Below are positions 1-7,729 of a DNA stretch of 64,000 bases, one piece after another. Numbering within the stretch: the first letter of the stretch is position 1; every line of letters starts with the position of its first letter. The notes under the pieces are model-generated. The model had not been told where the DNA came from. It did no database searches and saw only the letters and a program-made list of their open reading frames with translations. Source of the DNA: Bacillus swezeyi (GTDB taxonomy: Bacteria; Bacillota; Bacilli; Bacillales; Bacillaceae); NCBI RefSeq assembly GCF_001969815.1, contig NZ_MRBK01000013.1, forward strand, positions 124,001 to 188,000, written 5' to 3'. The translations under genes were made by a program, and so were the position numbers.

Positions 1-734
1 TCGTGTTTAAGGATGTGTCATTTTGCTATGATGACGGGGACGATGTATTGCAAAACATTTCATTTGAAGCGAAACAAGGGGAAACCGTAGCATTAGTCGG
101 CCATACGGGCTCCGGCAAAAGCTCGGTCATGAACGTTCTTTTCCGCTTCTACGACATTCAAAAAGGCGATGTGACAATTGACGGAACAAGCATATACCAT
201 ATGTCCCGGCAGGAAATCAGGCAGCACATGGGCATTGTGCTCCAAGATCCTTACTTGTTTTCAGGGACGATTGCTTCCAATGTCAGCCTTGAAAATGAAG
301 ACATCTCAAGAGAGCAGATTGAAGCGGCACTGAAGCATGTAGGGGCTGATAAGCTTTTTGCCCAACTCCCTAAAGGCTTTGATGAGCCGGTCATTGAAAA
401 AGGGAGCACGCTTTCGTCAGGGGAAAGACAGCTGATTTCATTTGCACGGGCGCTTGCTTATGATCCGGCCATCCTCATTTTAGATGAGGCGACGGCAAAT
501 ATCGATACCGAAACAGAAGCGATGATCCAAAAGGCGCTTGATGTTGTCAAAAAAGGGCGCACAACCTTTATCATCGCTCACCGGCTGTCGACCATCAGGA
601 ACGCAGATCAAATCCTTGTGCTTGATAAAGGGCGAATCATAGAACGGGGTCATCATGAAGAGCTGATGAAACAAAAAGGGCAGTATTATCAAATGTATGA
701 GCTCCAGAAAGGACGCGGAACGCTTATAGGGTAA
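1..734 (+). CDS. bmrD: ABC multidrug exporter subunit BmrD/YheH, C-terminal ATPase domain (5' end outside window)
   Basis: This is the C-terminal nucleotide-binding domain of an ABC half-exporter; the reading frame runs in from before base 1, so the membrane domain is missing. In order the fragment shows a Walker A GHTGSGKS (fragment residues 33-40), a Q-loop LQDPYLF, the signature LSSGERQ, a Walker B ILILDEAT and the H-loop AHRLST. Exporters of this kind couple ATP hydrolysis to drug export at the cytoplasmic membrane. The B. subtilis neighbour of yheG is yheH (bmrD), which acts as a heterodimer with BmrC, and the position here fits. The stop codon is 17 bases from the convergent yheG. Assignment to BmrD rather than another exporter rests on gene order. 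Confidence 0.85.
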   Translation, partial: VFKDVSFCYDDGDDVLQNISFEAKQGETVALVGHTGSGKSSVMNVLFRFYDIQKGDVTIDGTSIYHMSRQEIRQHMGIVLQDPYLFSGTIASNVSLENEDISREQIEAALKHVGADKLFAQLPKGFDEPVIEKGSTLSSGERQLISFARALAYDPAILILDEATANIDTETEAMIQKALDVVKKGRTTFIIAHRLSTIRNADQILVLDKGRIIERGHHEELMKQKGQYYQMYELQKGRGTLIG

Positions 735-751
735 GCTGGCTTTTAAAACGA

Positions 752-1372
752 TTAATAAGCTAACCCCACTCTTTTTCTGATATATAGATCAGACTCAAGC
801 TGTGCAAAAAGAAAGTGAGCGGTATCACCTGTTGATATCGCTTTTCCGCCAAGCGGCAAAAAGTCCCGTTCAACCCGATACTTTTCAACGGCCGGACCTT
901 CTGGGAGATAGGTAGGGCAAATGATTGTCCAATCCAGACTTGAGTCCCGGAGCCATTCATATACCTGGGCGTGTTCTTTTGCCGCCCGCGCCGAGCGCCG
1001 TTTTGATTCATTTGATTCAAAACGGTATAGTGTCGGATCTTGTCTTGCATTTAAAATTCCGGCGGTTCCGATGGTGATCAGCCGTTTTTTGTTCTGTTCA
1101 TTCATGGTGTTGATTATATTTTCGACGGAGACGGACAACGTATCGTCTCCGTCCGTATTTAAACAGCTGACAACTATGTCCGCCTCTTCAATCAAAGCTC
1201 TCGTGTCATGCTGGTTTCTTGCGTTTCCCGTAAGCGTCTGGCAGCGGTTTTTCAGAAGGTCCGCACGTTCCCCGCGGACGAGGGCATACACGGAATGTCT
1301 GCCGTCTTTTTCTAGAAAATTGACAAAGGCCTGTCCGACACGGCCTGTGCCTCCCAAAAGTGCAATCTTCAT
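752..1372 (-). CDS. yheG: NAD(P)-binding Rossmann-fold protein YheG
   Basis: A 206-residue protein with an N-terminal dinucleotide-binding motif GGTGRVG (residues 7-13) and the general layout of NAD(P)H-binding, NmrA/YwnB-like short-chain dehydrogenase relatives. No substrate can be named. Three candidate starts lie in tandem (TTG 1378, ATG 1375, ATG 1372); ATG 1372 is chosen because it sits 8 bases after GGGAGG and gives an N-terminus MKIALLGG. It lies 24 bases downstream of yheF and may be co-transcribed with it. It converges on the ABC exporter gene. Function in B. subtilis is, to my knowledge, uncharacterised. Confidence 0.85.
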   Translation of the reverse strand: MKIALLGGTGRVGQAFVNFLEKDGRHSVYALVRGERADLLKNRCQTLTGNARNQHDTRALIEEADIVVSCLNTDGDDTLSVSVENIINTMNEQNKKRLITIGTAGILNARQDPTLYRFESNESKRRSARAAKEHAQVYEWLRDSSLDWTIICPTYLPEGPAVEKYRVERDFLPLGGKAISTGDTAHFLFAQLESDLYIRKRVGLAY

Positions 1373-1396
1373 CATCAATTCCTCCCATCTGATCTA

Positions 1397-1540
1397 TCAT
1401 ACGTCAGATCGCCCGGAAGAAAAAGCCCTCGGAAAGCGGAAGAACGGATGAAAAGGGCGGACATTGACGACATATTCGTGCAAGAGAGAAATTCCGACAA
1501 ATTGAAACAGTTCCCAATTAATGCTTGCCACAAGCTGCAT
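1397..1540 (-). CDS. yheF: Small protein YheF
   Basis: A 47-codon frame with a strong ribosome-binding site (GAAAGGAGG, 7 bases before the ATG). The product begins MQLVASINWELFQF and is mildly hydrophobic in its first half, with a more basic, aromatic second half (RPFHPFFRF). Position between sspB and yheG matches the short B. subtilis yheF gene. The product has no recognisable domain and its role is unknown. The good ribosome-binding site and conserved location are the main support for it being translated. Confidence 0.6.
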   Translation of the reverse strand: MQLVASINWELFQFVGISLLHEYVVNVRPFHPFFRFPRAFSSGRSDV

Positions 1541-1603
1541 GCCGATTCCTCCTTTCTACAGCATATGAAAAAAGGAGAAGCCGGGTGCGGGATTTTACCT
1601 ATG

Positions 1604-1634
1604 CAAAAAGAAGGTGCAATTGAATGCACCTTCT
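1604..1634 (-). terminator. Rho-independent terminator of sspB
   Basis: On the minus strand a perfect 10-bp stem AGAAGGTGCA/TGCACCTTCT with a 6-base loop is followed by TTTTGC. It lies 28 bases after the sspB stop codon. Confidence 0.85.
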
Positions 1635-1662
1635 CAGCCATTTTTATGAAGTTATATTAATT

Positions 1663-1863
1663 TTAGTGTTGACCGCCCATAGAAGCTTGAGCTTGAGAAA
1701 CTAAACGTTTTGTGATTTCTCCTCCGACAGAACCGTTTGCACGAGAAGTGGTGTCAGCGCCAAGGTTTACACCGAACTCAGAAGCGATTTCGAATTTCAT
1801 TTGTTCGATCGCCTGAGCAGCGCCAGGTACAACAAGTTGGTTTGAAGAATTTTGGTTAGCCAT
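1663..1863 (-). CDS. sspB: Alpha/beta-type small acid-soluble spore protein SspB
   Basis: A 66-residue alpha/beta-type SASP that coats and protects DNA in the dormant spore core. The two family hallmarks are visible: the EIASEFGV segment holding the GPR germination-protease cleavage site (near residues 26-33) and the [20 protein letters not shown] region (about 34-54). The Gln-rich tail ends in GGQH. The length is normal. The start follows AAAAAGGAG. A sigma-G-like promoter lies upstream at 1976-2006 and between them is a folded leader (1896-1958), so the mRNA has an unusually structured 5' end of about 105 bases. A terminator follows the gene, making it monocistronic. Confidence 0.93.
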   Translation of the reverse strand: MANQNSSNQLVVPGAAQAIEQMKFEIASEFGVNLGADTTSRANGSVGGEITKRLVSQAQASMGGQH

Positions 1864-1895
1864 TTGTATCCAAACTCCTTTTTAAAATAGTATGG

Positions 1896-1958
1896 TTGGG
1901 CTGGCTGGATTTGCACCAGCTGACGGTTTTCACCGCTGCCGTCTTTGGCTAAGCCCAA
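1896..1958 (-). ncRNA. Folded leader RNA of sspB with a tRNA-like 3' half (candidate)
   Basis: Read on the minus strand, TTGGGCT (1958-1952) pairs with AGCCCAA (1902-1896) to close a three-way structure. Inside are GACGG/CCGTC (1943-1939 with 1926-1922), which can instead fold as a CGGT/ACCG hairpin with a GAAA loop, and a 5-bp arm GCTGG/CCAGC (1920-1904) with the 7-base loop TGCAAAT. That arm plus the following AGCCCAACCA looks like a tRNA T-arm, acceptor strand and CCA end. Only about 30 bases separate the acceptor-like strand from the T-like arm, too few for normal D and anticodon arms, so it is not a working tRNA. It ends about 30 bases before the sspB start. Confidence 0.5.
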
Positions 1959-1975
1959 TGTGAATTGTTACTACG

Positions 1976-2006
1976 TATTATGGAGAGATGGTTCACATTA
2001 CATGCA
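1976..2006 (-). promoter_or_regulatory. Sigma-G-type promoter of sspB
   Basis: On the minus strand TGCATG (2006-2001) and CATAATA (1982-1976) are separated by 18 bases. This fits the forespore sigma-G pattern known for SASP genes. It places the transcript start near 1969, just before the folded leader. Confidence 0.6.
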
Positions 2007-2086
2007 TACAGCTCAATGGTAAATGTTGAAAGTGCAATTTTTTGCGAGGGCGGGCATGCTAAGGAAAAAGTCAGGAGGATGGAGAG

Positions 2087-2308
2087 ATGTGTCCTGTTTG
2101 CAATGGCATTCTTGTCGAGGCAAGAATGTGTCCGAAGTGCGGCGGTGAGATGGCAGACGCCGGGAGAACGACCGATTTTTACGGCCCGTACAGTCCGTAT
2201 ATGGAATTTGATTCTTTTCTGCAGACGCAAACAACATGTATTCACTTATACACTTGTCAAGACTGCACTTATGAAGAAACCGTTGAAATTGCAATGACCG
2301 AAGCATAG
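2087..2308 (+). CDS. Small zinc-ribbon protein, function unknown
   Basis: A 73-residue cysteine-rich protein read divergently from sspB, with AGGAGG ahead of the ATG. It carries three C-x2-C knuckles: CPVC (residues 2-5), CPKC (15-18) and CQDC (57-60). The first two could form one zinc site; the third is left without an obvious partner except Cys51. The middle part is acidic and aromatic (YGPYSPYMEF). I do not recognise a named family. Its last codons form one arm of a 15-bp inverted repeat (2291-2332), so the coding end and transcript end overlap. Confidence 0.7.
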   Translation: MCPVCNGILVEARMCPKCGGEMADAGRTTDFYGPYSPYMEFDSFLQTQTTCIHLYTCQDCTYEETVEIAMTEA

Positions 2309-2332
2309 CGGGGCATCTGCTTCGGTCATTGC
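2291..2332. terminator. Perfect 15-bp inverted repeat between convergent genes
   Basis: GCAATGACCGAAGCA (2291-2305) and its exact complement (2318-2332) flank a 12-base loop. It lies between the zinc-ribbon gene and the convergent MsmX-type gene, so it may stop transcripts from both sides. There is no long T-run on either strand, so efficiency is uncertain. Confidence 0.6.
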
Positions 2333-2350
2333 ATCATTGGAGCTGCCGGG

Positions 2351-3457
2351 TCATCCTTCAGAGCGGATGCGGAGCTCTGTTTCTTTATCAAAAAAGTGTG
2401 CTTTATTCATGTCAAATGCAAGAGCGAGTGAATGGCCTGCCTGTGCATCTGTCCGAGAATCGACTCTTGCGATGAACGGATGTCCGCCCGCTTGGGAGTA
2501 GAGCATTGTTTCAGCGCCCATTAGCTCTGCCACTTCAATTTTGGCATCGATTTTTGACTCCTTTGAGGCTTCGATAAAGACAGGCTCATCATGAATGTCT
2601 TCAGGTCTGATTCCCATTATGATCTCTTTTCCGACATAGCCTTTGCCGCGCAGAATCTTCATTTTTCCCTCTGGAACGAGGACGGAAACATCACCGAATG
2701 TAAAGGTTTTTTCCTTGAGGGTGCCCGTGAAAAAGTTCATTGCCGGAGAGCCGATAAAACCGCCGACAAATACGTTTTCCGGATTTTCATACACTTCCTT
2801 CGGCGCGCCGACCTGCTGGATGAGGCCGTCTTTCATGACGACAAGCCTTGTTGCCATCGTCATCGCCTCTGTCTGGTCATGCGTAACATAGATCGTCGTC
2901 GTTTGCAGGCGCTGATGGAGCTTTGTGATTTCAGCGCGCATTTGAACGCGCAGCTTGGCGTCAAGGTTTGACAAAGGTTCATCCATCAGGAATACTTTCG
3001 CATCGCGGACGATGGCGCGTCCTAATGCGACACGCTGGCGCTGTCCGCCGGAAAGCGCTTTTGGCTTTCTGTCCAAATACTCTTCAAGTCCTAAAATTTT
3101 GGCTGCTTCATGCACCCTTCGTTTAATCTCATCTTTTGGAAACTTCCTCAGCTTTAATCCGAATGCCATGTTGTCGTAGACGTTCATATGCGGATAGAGG
3201 GCATAGTTTTGGAACACCATCGCGATATCGCGGTCCTTCGGGGCAACATCATTCATCCGTTTTCCATCGATGCTGAATTCGCCGTCTGTAATTTCTTCAA
3301 GACCTGCAATCATTCTGAGCGTTGTCGATTTTCCGCATCCTGAAGGCCCGACAAAGACGATAAACTCCTTATCCTCAATATGAAGATTAAAATCATCTAC
3401 AGCGGTCACTTTGTTGTCATATACTTTATAAATCTGATCAAGCACCAGCTCTGCCAT
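2351..3457 (-). CDS. MsmX/UgpC-type sugar ABC transporter ATPase
   Basis: A 368-residue ATPase of the CUT1 sugar-importer class (MsmX, YurJ, UgpC, MalK). Visible motifs are Walker A GPSGCGKST (37-45), signature LSGGQRQR (about 134-141), Walker B VFLMDEPLSNLD and, after about residue 235, a C-terminal TOBE-type regulatory domain. The sequence is very close to B. subtilis MsmX, which serves several sugar permeases in trans. No binding protein or permease gene lies nearby, so this one is probably also shared between importers. The start follows AAAGGGGG. A near-consensus cre lies just upstream and a PucR-type regulator gene precedes it. Which of MsmX, YurJ or a third paralogue it corresponds to cannot be settled here. 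Confidence 0.85.
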   Translation of the reverse strand: MAELVLDQIYKVYDNKVTAVDDFNLHIEDKEFIVFVGPSGCGKSTTLRMIAGLEEITDGEFSIDGKRMNDVAPKDRDIAMVFQNYALYPHMNVYDNMAFGLKLRKFPKDEIKRRVHEAAKILGLEEYLDRKPKALSGGQRQRVALGRAIVRDAKVFLMDEPLSNLDAKLRVQMRAEITKLHQRLQTTTIYVTHDQTEAMTMATRLVVMKDGLIQQVGAPKEVYENPENVFVGGFIGSPAMNFFTGTLKEKTFTFGDVSVLVPEGKMKILRGKGYVGKEIIMGIRPEDIHDEPVFIEASKESKIDAKIEVAELMGAETMLYSQAGGHPFIARVDSRTDAQAGHSLALAFDMNKAHFFDKETELRIRSEG

Positions 3458-3477
3458 TTTTTATCCCCCTTTATTTA

Positions 3478-3492
3478 TGTAAACGCTTAACT
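3478..3492 (-). promoter_or_regulatory. Candidate catabolite-responsive element (cre)
   Basis: ATGTAAACGCTTAAC matches the CcpA cre core (TGWAANCGNTNWCA) except for the last two positions. It lies 21 bases before the start of the MsmX-type ATPase gene, where binding would block early transcription. Carbon catabolite control of a sugar-uptake ATPase is plausible, but the match is imperfect. Confidence 0.4.
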
Positions 3493-3563
3493 TGTTTTTA
3501 TCTTATAAAACTGAATAGGCGGTGTAAATGGACATGATGCACAATTTGCTTTCGTGCAGGTTG

Positions 3564-4451
3564 CTATAAAAGCTTGAGAAAATGCAAAATAAAATAAACG
3601 GCGGCTGCTTCTTCAAACTGTCTGATATCGATTGCGGTCCGTTCAATAAATTTGTCGATTCTGTATTGCAGACTGTTTCGGTGGATAAATAATCGTTTTG
3701 CTGTAAGAGAAGCGTTCAAGTTGCACCTCATATACGTCCGGATCGTTAAGGATGTCTCCTGATCTGACAGCGCATCTCTTATGGCATCCGATAATAGGGA
3801 GGCTTTGATTTTATCCGGTGCTGCCAATAAAAATGACGGGAGGCACTGGCAAAATGAGGTGACTTTTCCGCGCTCGCTGTTCACCAGGATATGCTGAAAC
3901 ATTTGTTTTTCAAAACGGATTTTTTCTTGAAGCGAAGCATTGACTAGATGAAGCTGGCCGCTGAAAAACACTGGGGTTGACAGAAAATCGCTTGTCAGCG
4001 CGTCGGAAAGTTGCTCCAATTCCTTTTTCGGGAGATATGGAGAAGGATTTTCGTGAATGATGAGCGCTTCATGCTGATCGTACCAAACAATAATCGGGTG
4101 TTCGAAAAAGCCGCTGACCGCTTCTTTGATGGCCTGTCTTTCTTCAAGTGAATGTTTCATTTTGAAAAAATGTCCTTGGACAAGCTGGATGTTTTCCGGG
4201 TTTTCCAGCGGGGCATTTGCAAAAAAATATTGATGCCATTCTTTCTCACGGGGGGTCAGCTGAGACGGCTGCGATTCTGAAAAAGGCTGAAACAACGCCA
4301 ACAGCAGCTGTTTTTCCCGTTCTGTGACCGCTTCTTTCAAAACGCCGAACGTTTCGCCTTCGTCCGTTTGAAACCAGAGCGCTTCATGCTTTTGAGCTGA
4401 GCCGGAAGCCATCATCTTTTCACCGTATAGCGTCTTTAATTTCTCCAGCAT
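3564..4451 (-). CDS. PucR/CdaR-type transcriptional regulator
   Basis: A 295-residue protein whose last 60 residues form the PucR C-terminal helix-turn-helix (motif around NASLTAKRLFIHRNSLQYRID, a segment typical of CdaR/PucR regulators). The N-terminal 230 residues have no motif I can name and presumably sense a ligand. The gene is 106 bases upstream of the MsmX-type ATPase and 20 bases downstream of yheE, all on one strand, so it may control one or both. It has its own ribosome-binding site (AAAAGGACG). I cannot identify the signal molecule. Confidence 0.7.
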   Translation of the reverse strand: MLEKLKTLYGEKMMASGSAQKHEALWFQTDEGETFGVLKEAVTEREKQLLLALFQPFSESQPSQLTPREKEWHQYFFANAPLENPENIQLVQGHFFKMKHSLEERQAIKEAVSGFFEHPIIVWYDQHEALIIHENPSPYLPKKELEQLSDALTSDFLSTPVFFSGQLHLVNASLQEKIRFEKQMFQHILVNSERGKVTSFCQCLPSFLLAAPDKIKASLLSDAIRDALSDQETSLTIRTYMRCNLNASLTAKRLFIHRNSLQYRIDKFIERTAIDIRQFEEAAAVYFILHFLKLL

Positions 4452-4471
4452 CCTGAAAACGTCCTTTTCTT

Positions 4472-4681
4472 TTACTCGTAAATATGGAAGAGCATTAACT
4501 CATGAATTTTGCTTTTAAGGGAAGGTTCGTCATCATGCGGCGGATAAACGCTGCCCCATTCAATCTCCCCTGACCTATGATAAATTCCTTCATAATGTGT
4601 TCCTTTATGGTAAAACGAAATTTTCCAGCCAGGCAGTTTTTCTTTTTTAAACAACGGCTTCCATTGAAAGTGAGAAATCAT
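4472..4681 (-). CDS. yheE: Conserved small protein YheE
   Basis: A 69-residue soluble protein, rich in aromatic residues (HFQWKPLF, WKISFYHKG) and resembling B. subtilis YheE in size and position between sspB and yheD. I know of no biochemical role for it. It lies 20 bases upstream of the PucR-type regulator gene, which suggests a shared transcript here, although that regulator is not part of the B. subtilis arrangement as I remember it. Confidence 0.75.
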   Translation of the reverse strand: MISHFQWKPLFKKEKLPGWKISFYHKGTHYEGIYHRSGEIEWGSVYPPHDDEPSLKSKIHELMLFHIYE

Positions 4682-4802
4682 AAAGTGCCACGCTCCTTAA
4701 TTGATTTCTAATGGTCAGCCTCGAACACAAGCCGACTATAAACGTTGATTTGTTATCATTGTATCTCATTCACAGGAAAGATCATAGGCTCTTTTCATGA
4801 CT

Positions 4803-4836
4803 AAAAAAATACCGTGAAGAATTGATTCTTCACGGT
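4803..4836 (-). terminator. Terminator of the yheC-yheD operon
   Basis: Minus-strand stem CCGTGAAGAA/TTCTTCACGG with a 4-base loop, followed by TATTTTTTT. It begins 6 bases after the yheD stop codon. Confidence 0.9.
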
Positions 4837-4841
4837 TGAAT

Positions 4842-6188
4842 TTATTGCCACATGTTCTCGGGAAAAAGGATCGATTGTTCAGTCAAGTATGAAGCGTATT
4901 CGAAATTCCTTTTTTTCGTCAAGCGGCTGACAGATGTTAAGCGGGGGTGGGCGAAAATGCCTCTGCCCGGGCGCGAGTTGGCTTCAAACATCCAAACTTT
5001 TCCCGAGTGGTCCATTCCGAGATCAAGGCCCATTTCCCCGATAAAACCGTCCATTTTCTCATCGAGAACCTGGCTGATGAGCACTGCTGTTTTTGTCAGT
5101 TTTTGCAGGATGATCAGTCTCTCCATGGGATCATCATAGATTTCTGCAAGCGTTTTGACGGCGCCTCCGCTCGAAAGATGTGTTGTGACCCCGTCCTTTT
5201 CCGCTATTTTGGCGGCGACCGCTGTAACAGTCCATTTCCCTTTTCCGTTTTTGTTTGTATGCACTCTGAAATCAGCGGGATGATCGCCGACTTTGATCCG
5301 TTCAATTCCCTCCTGTGCAATATAGGGAGTTTCTTTATGGCGCTTCTGTAAATCATTTAAAAAAGCATCTGCTGATGGATATGGCTTTCCGCCTTTGGCA
5401 TGCTTTGCCTGCAGGCTGTTTTCTTCAGATGCGGAGAGCTGAAAAATCCCGTTTCCCAAGCTGCCATTGGCGGGTTTGACATAGACGATGACATACCGGC
5501 TGATCATCTCGTCAAGTTTCTCTGCACTCGGCTGGAATACCGAATATGGAAGCAGATCTTTCGTTCTTTCGTCTTGCTGCATGGACTGGTATATGTCCCA
5601 TTTATTAAAGAAGCCCGGATTGAACCATGGAATTCGGTATTCGTTCATCAGCCGCGCCTTTGTTTCCTGCAATTCGGCCGAATCTTCCGCCTGTCGGTTT
5701 GGCAGTCTGTCATAAACCACATTGGGCAGTGGAACGGTGATGTCTTCCCAGCCGTTTTCCTTGAAAATGAGTCCCTGGACGGTTCCTTCTTCCCACTGAA
5801 TCTGGTGGGCTCCGAACAGGTAGCAATAGCCGCCTGCAGGAAGATCCATCGTCAGAAGCTTTGAAAAAAACAAAGAGCGCCCTCTGACAGGCTCCAGCTC
5901 CGACTTTGTGAAGCCGGCGGTGAAAATGCCGATTAAAGGCCCGATATAGACGGTATTGTCGCGGAAAAGCAAGGATGCTTTGCCGCGGTAAGGAATCCGC
6001 AGGTTTTTGTACAGGTTCTCAGAAAGCAAAACCGTTCGCTGCAAATGGCTGTCAAAGGAGATATGGCATCTTTCTACGCTCGTTCCGAAAGCGGCATACA
6101 ATAGACCGTCCTGCTTTAAAGAAGCGGGGAGAAGCAATGTATTTTCGCTGTTTGGGTGAACCCCGACTGTAAACGGTTTACCGGTCAT
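4842..6188 (-). CDS. yheD: Spore-associated ATP-grasp protein YheD
   Basis: A 448-residue member of the YheC/YheD family, which combines a family-specific N-terminal region (about 1-190) with an ATP-grasp-like C-terminal half (about 200-445; note KPANGSLGNGIFQL and the acidic MFEANSRPGRG segment that would bind Mg-ATP). ATP-grasp enzymes form carboxylate-amine bonds, but the substrate here is unknown. In B. subtilis YheC and YheD are linked to the endospore coat. Its ATG overlaps the yheC stop codon (ATGA), so the pair is translationally coupled. Length is close to the B. subtilis protein. Confidence 0.9.
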   Translation of the reverse strand: MTGKPFTVGVHPNSENTLLLPASLKQDGLLYAAFGTSVERCHISFDSHLQRTVLLSENLYKNLRIPYRGKASLLFRDNTVYIGPLIGIFTAGFTKSELEPVRGRSLFFSKLLTMDLPAGGYCYLFGAHQIQWEEGTVQGLIFKENGWEDITVPLPNVVYDRLPNRQAEDSAELQETKARLMNEYRIPWFNPGFFNKWDIYQSMQQDERTKDLLPYSVFQPSAEKLDEMISRYVIVYVKPANGSLGNGIFQLSASEENSLQAKHAKGGKPYPSADAFLNDLQKRHKETPYIAQEGIERIKVGDHPADFRVHTNKNGKGKWTVTAVAAKIAEKDGVTTHLSSGGAVKTLAEIYDDPMERLIILQKLTKTAVLISQVLDEKMDGFIGEMGLDLGMDHSGKVWMFEANSRPGRGIFAHPRLTSVSRLTKKRNFEYASYLTEQSILFPENMWQ

Positions 6189-7270
6189 CCTTTCTCAGCT
6201 CCTTTCTTGTCCGGCGATGCTGCCAAAGAGGAGCAATATTCCAAAGGGCCTTGATGCAAAAGCTTGCTGTTTTCAGGAGAATACTGTAAAAAGGCTTTTT
6301 TTCCAGGTTTTGAATTGACATCAAGAAGCCAGACTTTTCCGTCTTTCGTCAAACAGATATCAAGACCGAGCTCAAATAAAGGTCCATGCGCGAATTCAAG
6401 CGCTCTGGGGACGGCTTGCGATATCGTCTCTAAGTCATCGAGAAGAACGGCCTGGCGCTTCTTCGGAACGGATAAAAGCCAGCTGTCAAAGCTTACAGAC
6501 TCCGAGCTGCCAGCCAAGTTTGCGAGCAGTCCGTGCTGGTAGCTTCTTCTCACTGTTCTTCCGGCCGTAGCCCATTCCCCCGCTCCATTTTTCTGCAAAA
6601 GCAGCCGGATGTCGCACGGATAACCGTCTTTGTCTTGAATGTCGAGGAACGATTGCAAAAGATAACGGTGCTGAAGAACTTTTTTGCACCATGTTTCAAA
6701 AGAGGCCTGCTTGGAAAAAGATTTGAGCTGTTTATGCTTTCCGACTTGATAAGAGGCTTTGACCGTTTTACCCGTCATTTCGAGATGAATCATGCCGCGT
6801 CCTCCTGAGCCGTATGCAGGCTTCAATATACACTTTTTTTCTTTTGTAAGGCGGCGCAGAACATCTTGGGCGCTGCCTGCGAGAGATGTTGCAGGCAGGT
6901 AAGACTTGAGAATCGGATCAGCCCTTAAAGCTTTGTAAACCGTCCATTTATCAGGGAGTCCGAGTCCGAGGAACTTCGTTTTTGGGTACTTTTTGAGCCA
7001 GTCAACGATCGGCTTTGCTTTCTTTGATTGCTGATCTTTGCCGTAAAAGCAGCGGTCGTAGATCAGCTCTGGAATTTCCCGTTCCACTTCATTCCATTGT
7101 CCTGATTTCGAATGATAGGTGAGCGCTTTAACAAGCGTGGAGCCGGGAGAAATATCTAAAGGTGTGAACCGGATAAACCGGATTCCGTAATCCGAAGCCA
7201 TTTTCGCTAATTCCTCGGCATAGGTTTTTTCGTGTTCATGGGACAGCGACATAAATCCAAGCGTCAGCAT
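6185..7270 (-). CDS. yheC: Spore-associated ATP-grasp protein YheC
   Basis: A 361-residue paralogue of YheD and first gene of the pair. The ATP-grasp half contains the glycine-rich KPAYGSGGRGMI loop and the C-terminal LLDVNSKPGKKAF segment with the metal-binding acidic/Asn residues. The start codon follows CAAGGAGG. It overlaps yheD by 4 bases. The pair probably acts late in sporulation on a spore-surface substrate; that is inferred from the B. subtilis literature, not from anything catalytic I can identify. The upstream 459 bases hold no other gene on this strand, only a 7-bp hairpin. Confidence 0.9.
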   Translation of the reverse strand: MLTLGFMSLSHEHEKTYAEELAKMASDYGIRFIRFTPLDISPGSTLVKALTYHSKSGQWNEVEREIPELIYDRCFYGKDQQSKKAKPIVDWLKKYPKTKFLGLGLPDKWTVYKALRADPILKSYLPATSLAGSAQDVLRRLTKEKKCILKPAYGSGGRGMIHLEMTGKTVKASYQVGKHKQLKSFSKQASFETWCKKVLQHRYLLQSFLDIQDKDGYPCDIRLLLQKNGAGEWATAGRTVRRSYQHGLLANLAGSSESVSFDSWLLSVPKKRQAVLLDDLETISQAVPRALEFAHGPLFELGLDICLTKDGKVWLLDVNSKPGKKAFLQYSPENSKLLHQGPLEYCSSLAASPDKKGAEKG

Positions 7271-7636
7271 GCATATTCCTCCTTGTTAAAAAACGCTTAG
7301 CCGGCCAAAAAAGGACGCGGCTAACTCTGTTAAGCCATGGGGGGCAATCTTCATATACATGAACTTCTGTTAAATGATACGCCTGAAACTGCGGAAATAG
7401 GCATTTATAAATTGGAAATTTATTAAAAATGTCTTTCGCCCTAAATAAAAGCCACTTGACCAATTTTATTGTTCAAACGCCTGTCCCATGTTATTTTTGT
7501 TCCGCAATCGGTCCATTTAATGGAATAAGACGTTCAAATAAACACTGGATAATATCATGATGGAGATTGTGAAGGAATGTACTTCAACTAAAGGATAGAT
7601 TAGTGAAGGAAGACATATTTTGATATGATGGTTTGG
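7271..7636. other. Intergenic stretch between yheC and the XRE gene
   Basis: I see no convincing gene here. A hairpin TTAGCCG/CGGCTAA (7297-7303 with 7318-7324) lies 27 bases before the yheC start and would sit in the yheC leader. The rest is AT-rich, and short open frames lack ribosome-binding sites. Confidence 0.5.
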
Positions 7637-7705
7637 ATGTAAAAAATATTTGACACCTAAACCATCTTTTTTTATACTTTGTATGTAAAAACTTTTTAAC
7701 ACCTA
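7637..7705 (+). promoter_or_regulatory. Sigma-A promoter flanked by two direct-repeat operators
   Basis: TTGACA (7650-7655) and TATACT (7673-7678) are separated by 17 bases, a near-consensus promoter. A 23-base sequence at 7637-7659, covering the -35 box, recurs at 7683-7705 over the transcript start with 20 of 23 bases identical (both begin ATGTAAAAA and end ACACCTA). The copies are 46 bp apart. This is the expected arrangement for an autorepressor encoded by the XRE gene just downstream. Confidence 0.7.
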
Positions 7706-7729
7706 TCTTATTGTGAAGGTGGAAATCTA

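Noticed and set aside
921..1451. A 176-residue plus-strand frame opposite yheG
   Set aside because: Antisense of a clear Rossmann-fold gene; basic, Ser/Arg-rich composition typical of shadows.
1896..1958. A cobalamin-type riboswitch (GGTGCAAATCC resembles part of its core)
   Set aside because: The conserved B12-box (GCCACTG) and the other core segments are absent, and the downstream gene is a spore protein.
1896..1961. A tRNA gene on the minus strand (T-arm-like hairpin and CCA end)
   Set aside because: The distance between the acceptor-like strand and the T-like arm is too short for D and anticodon arms, and no anticodon loop can be drawn.
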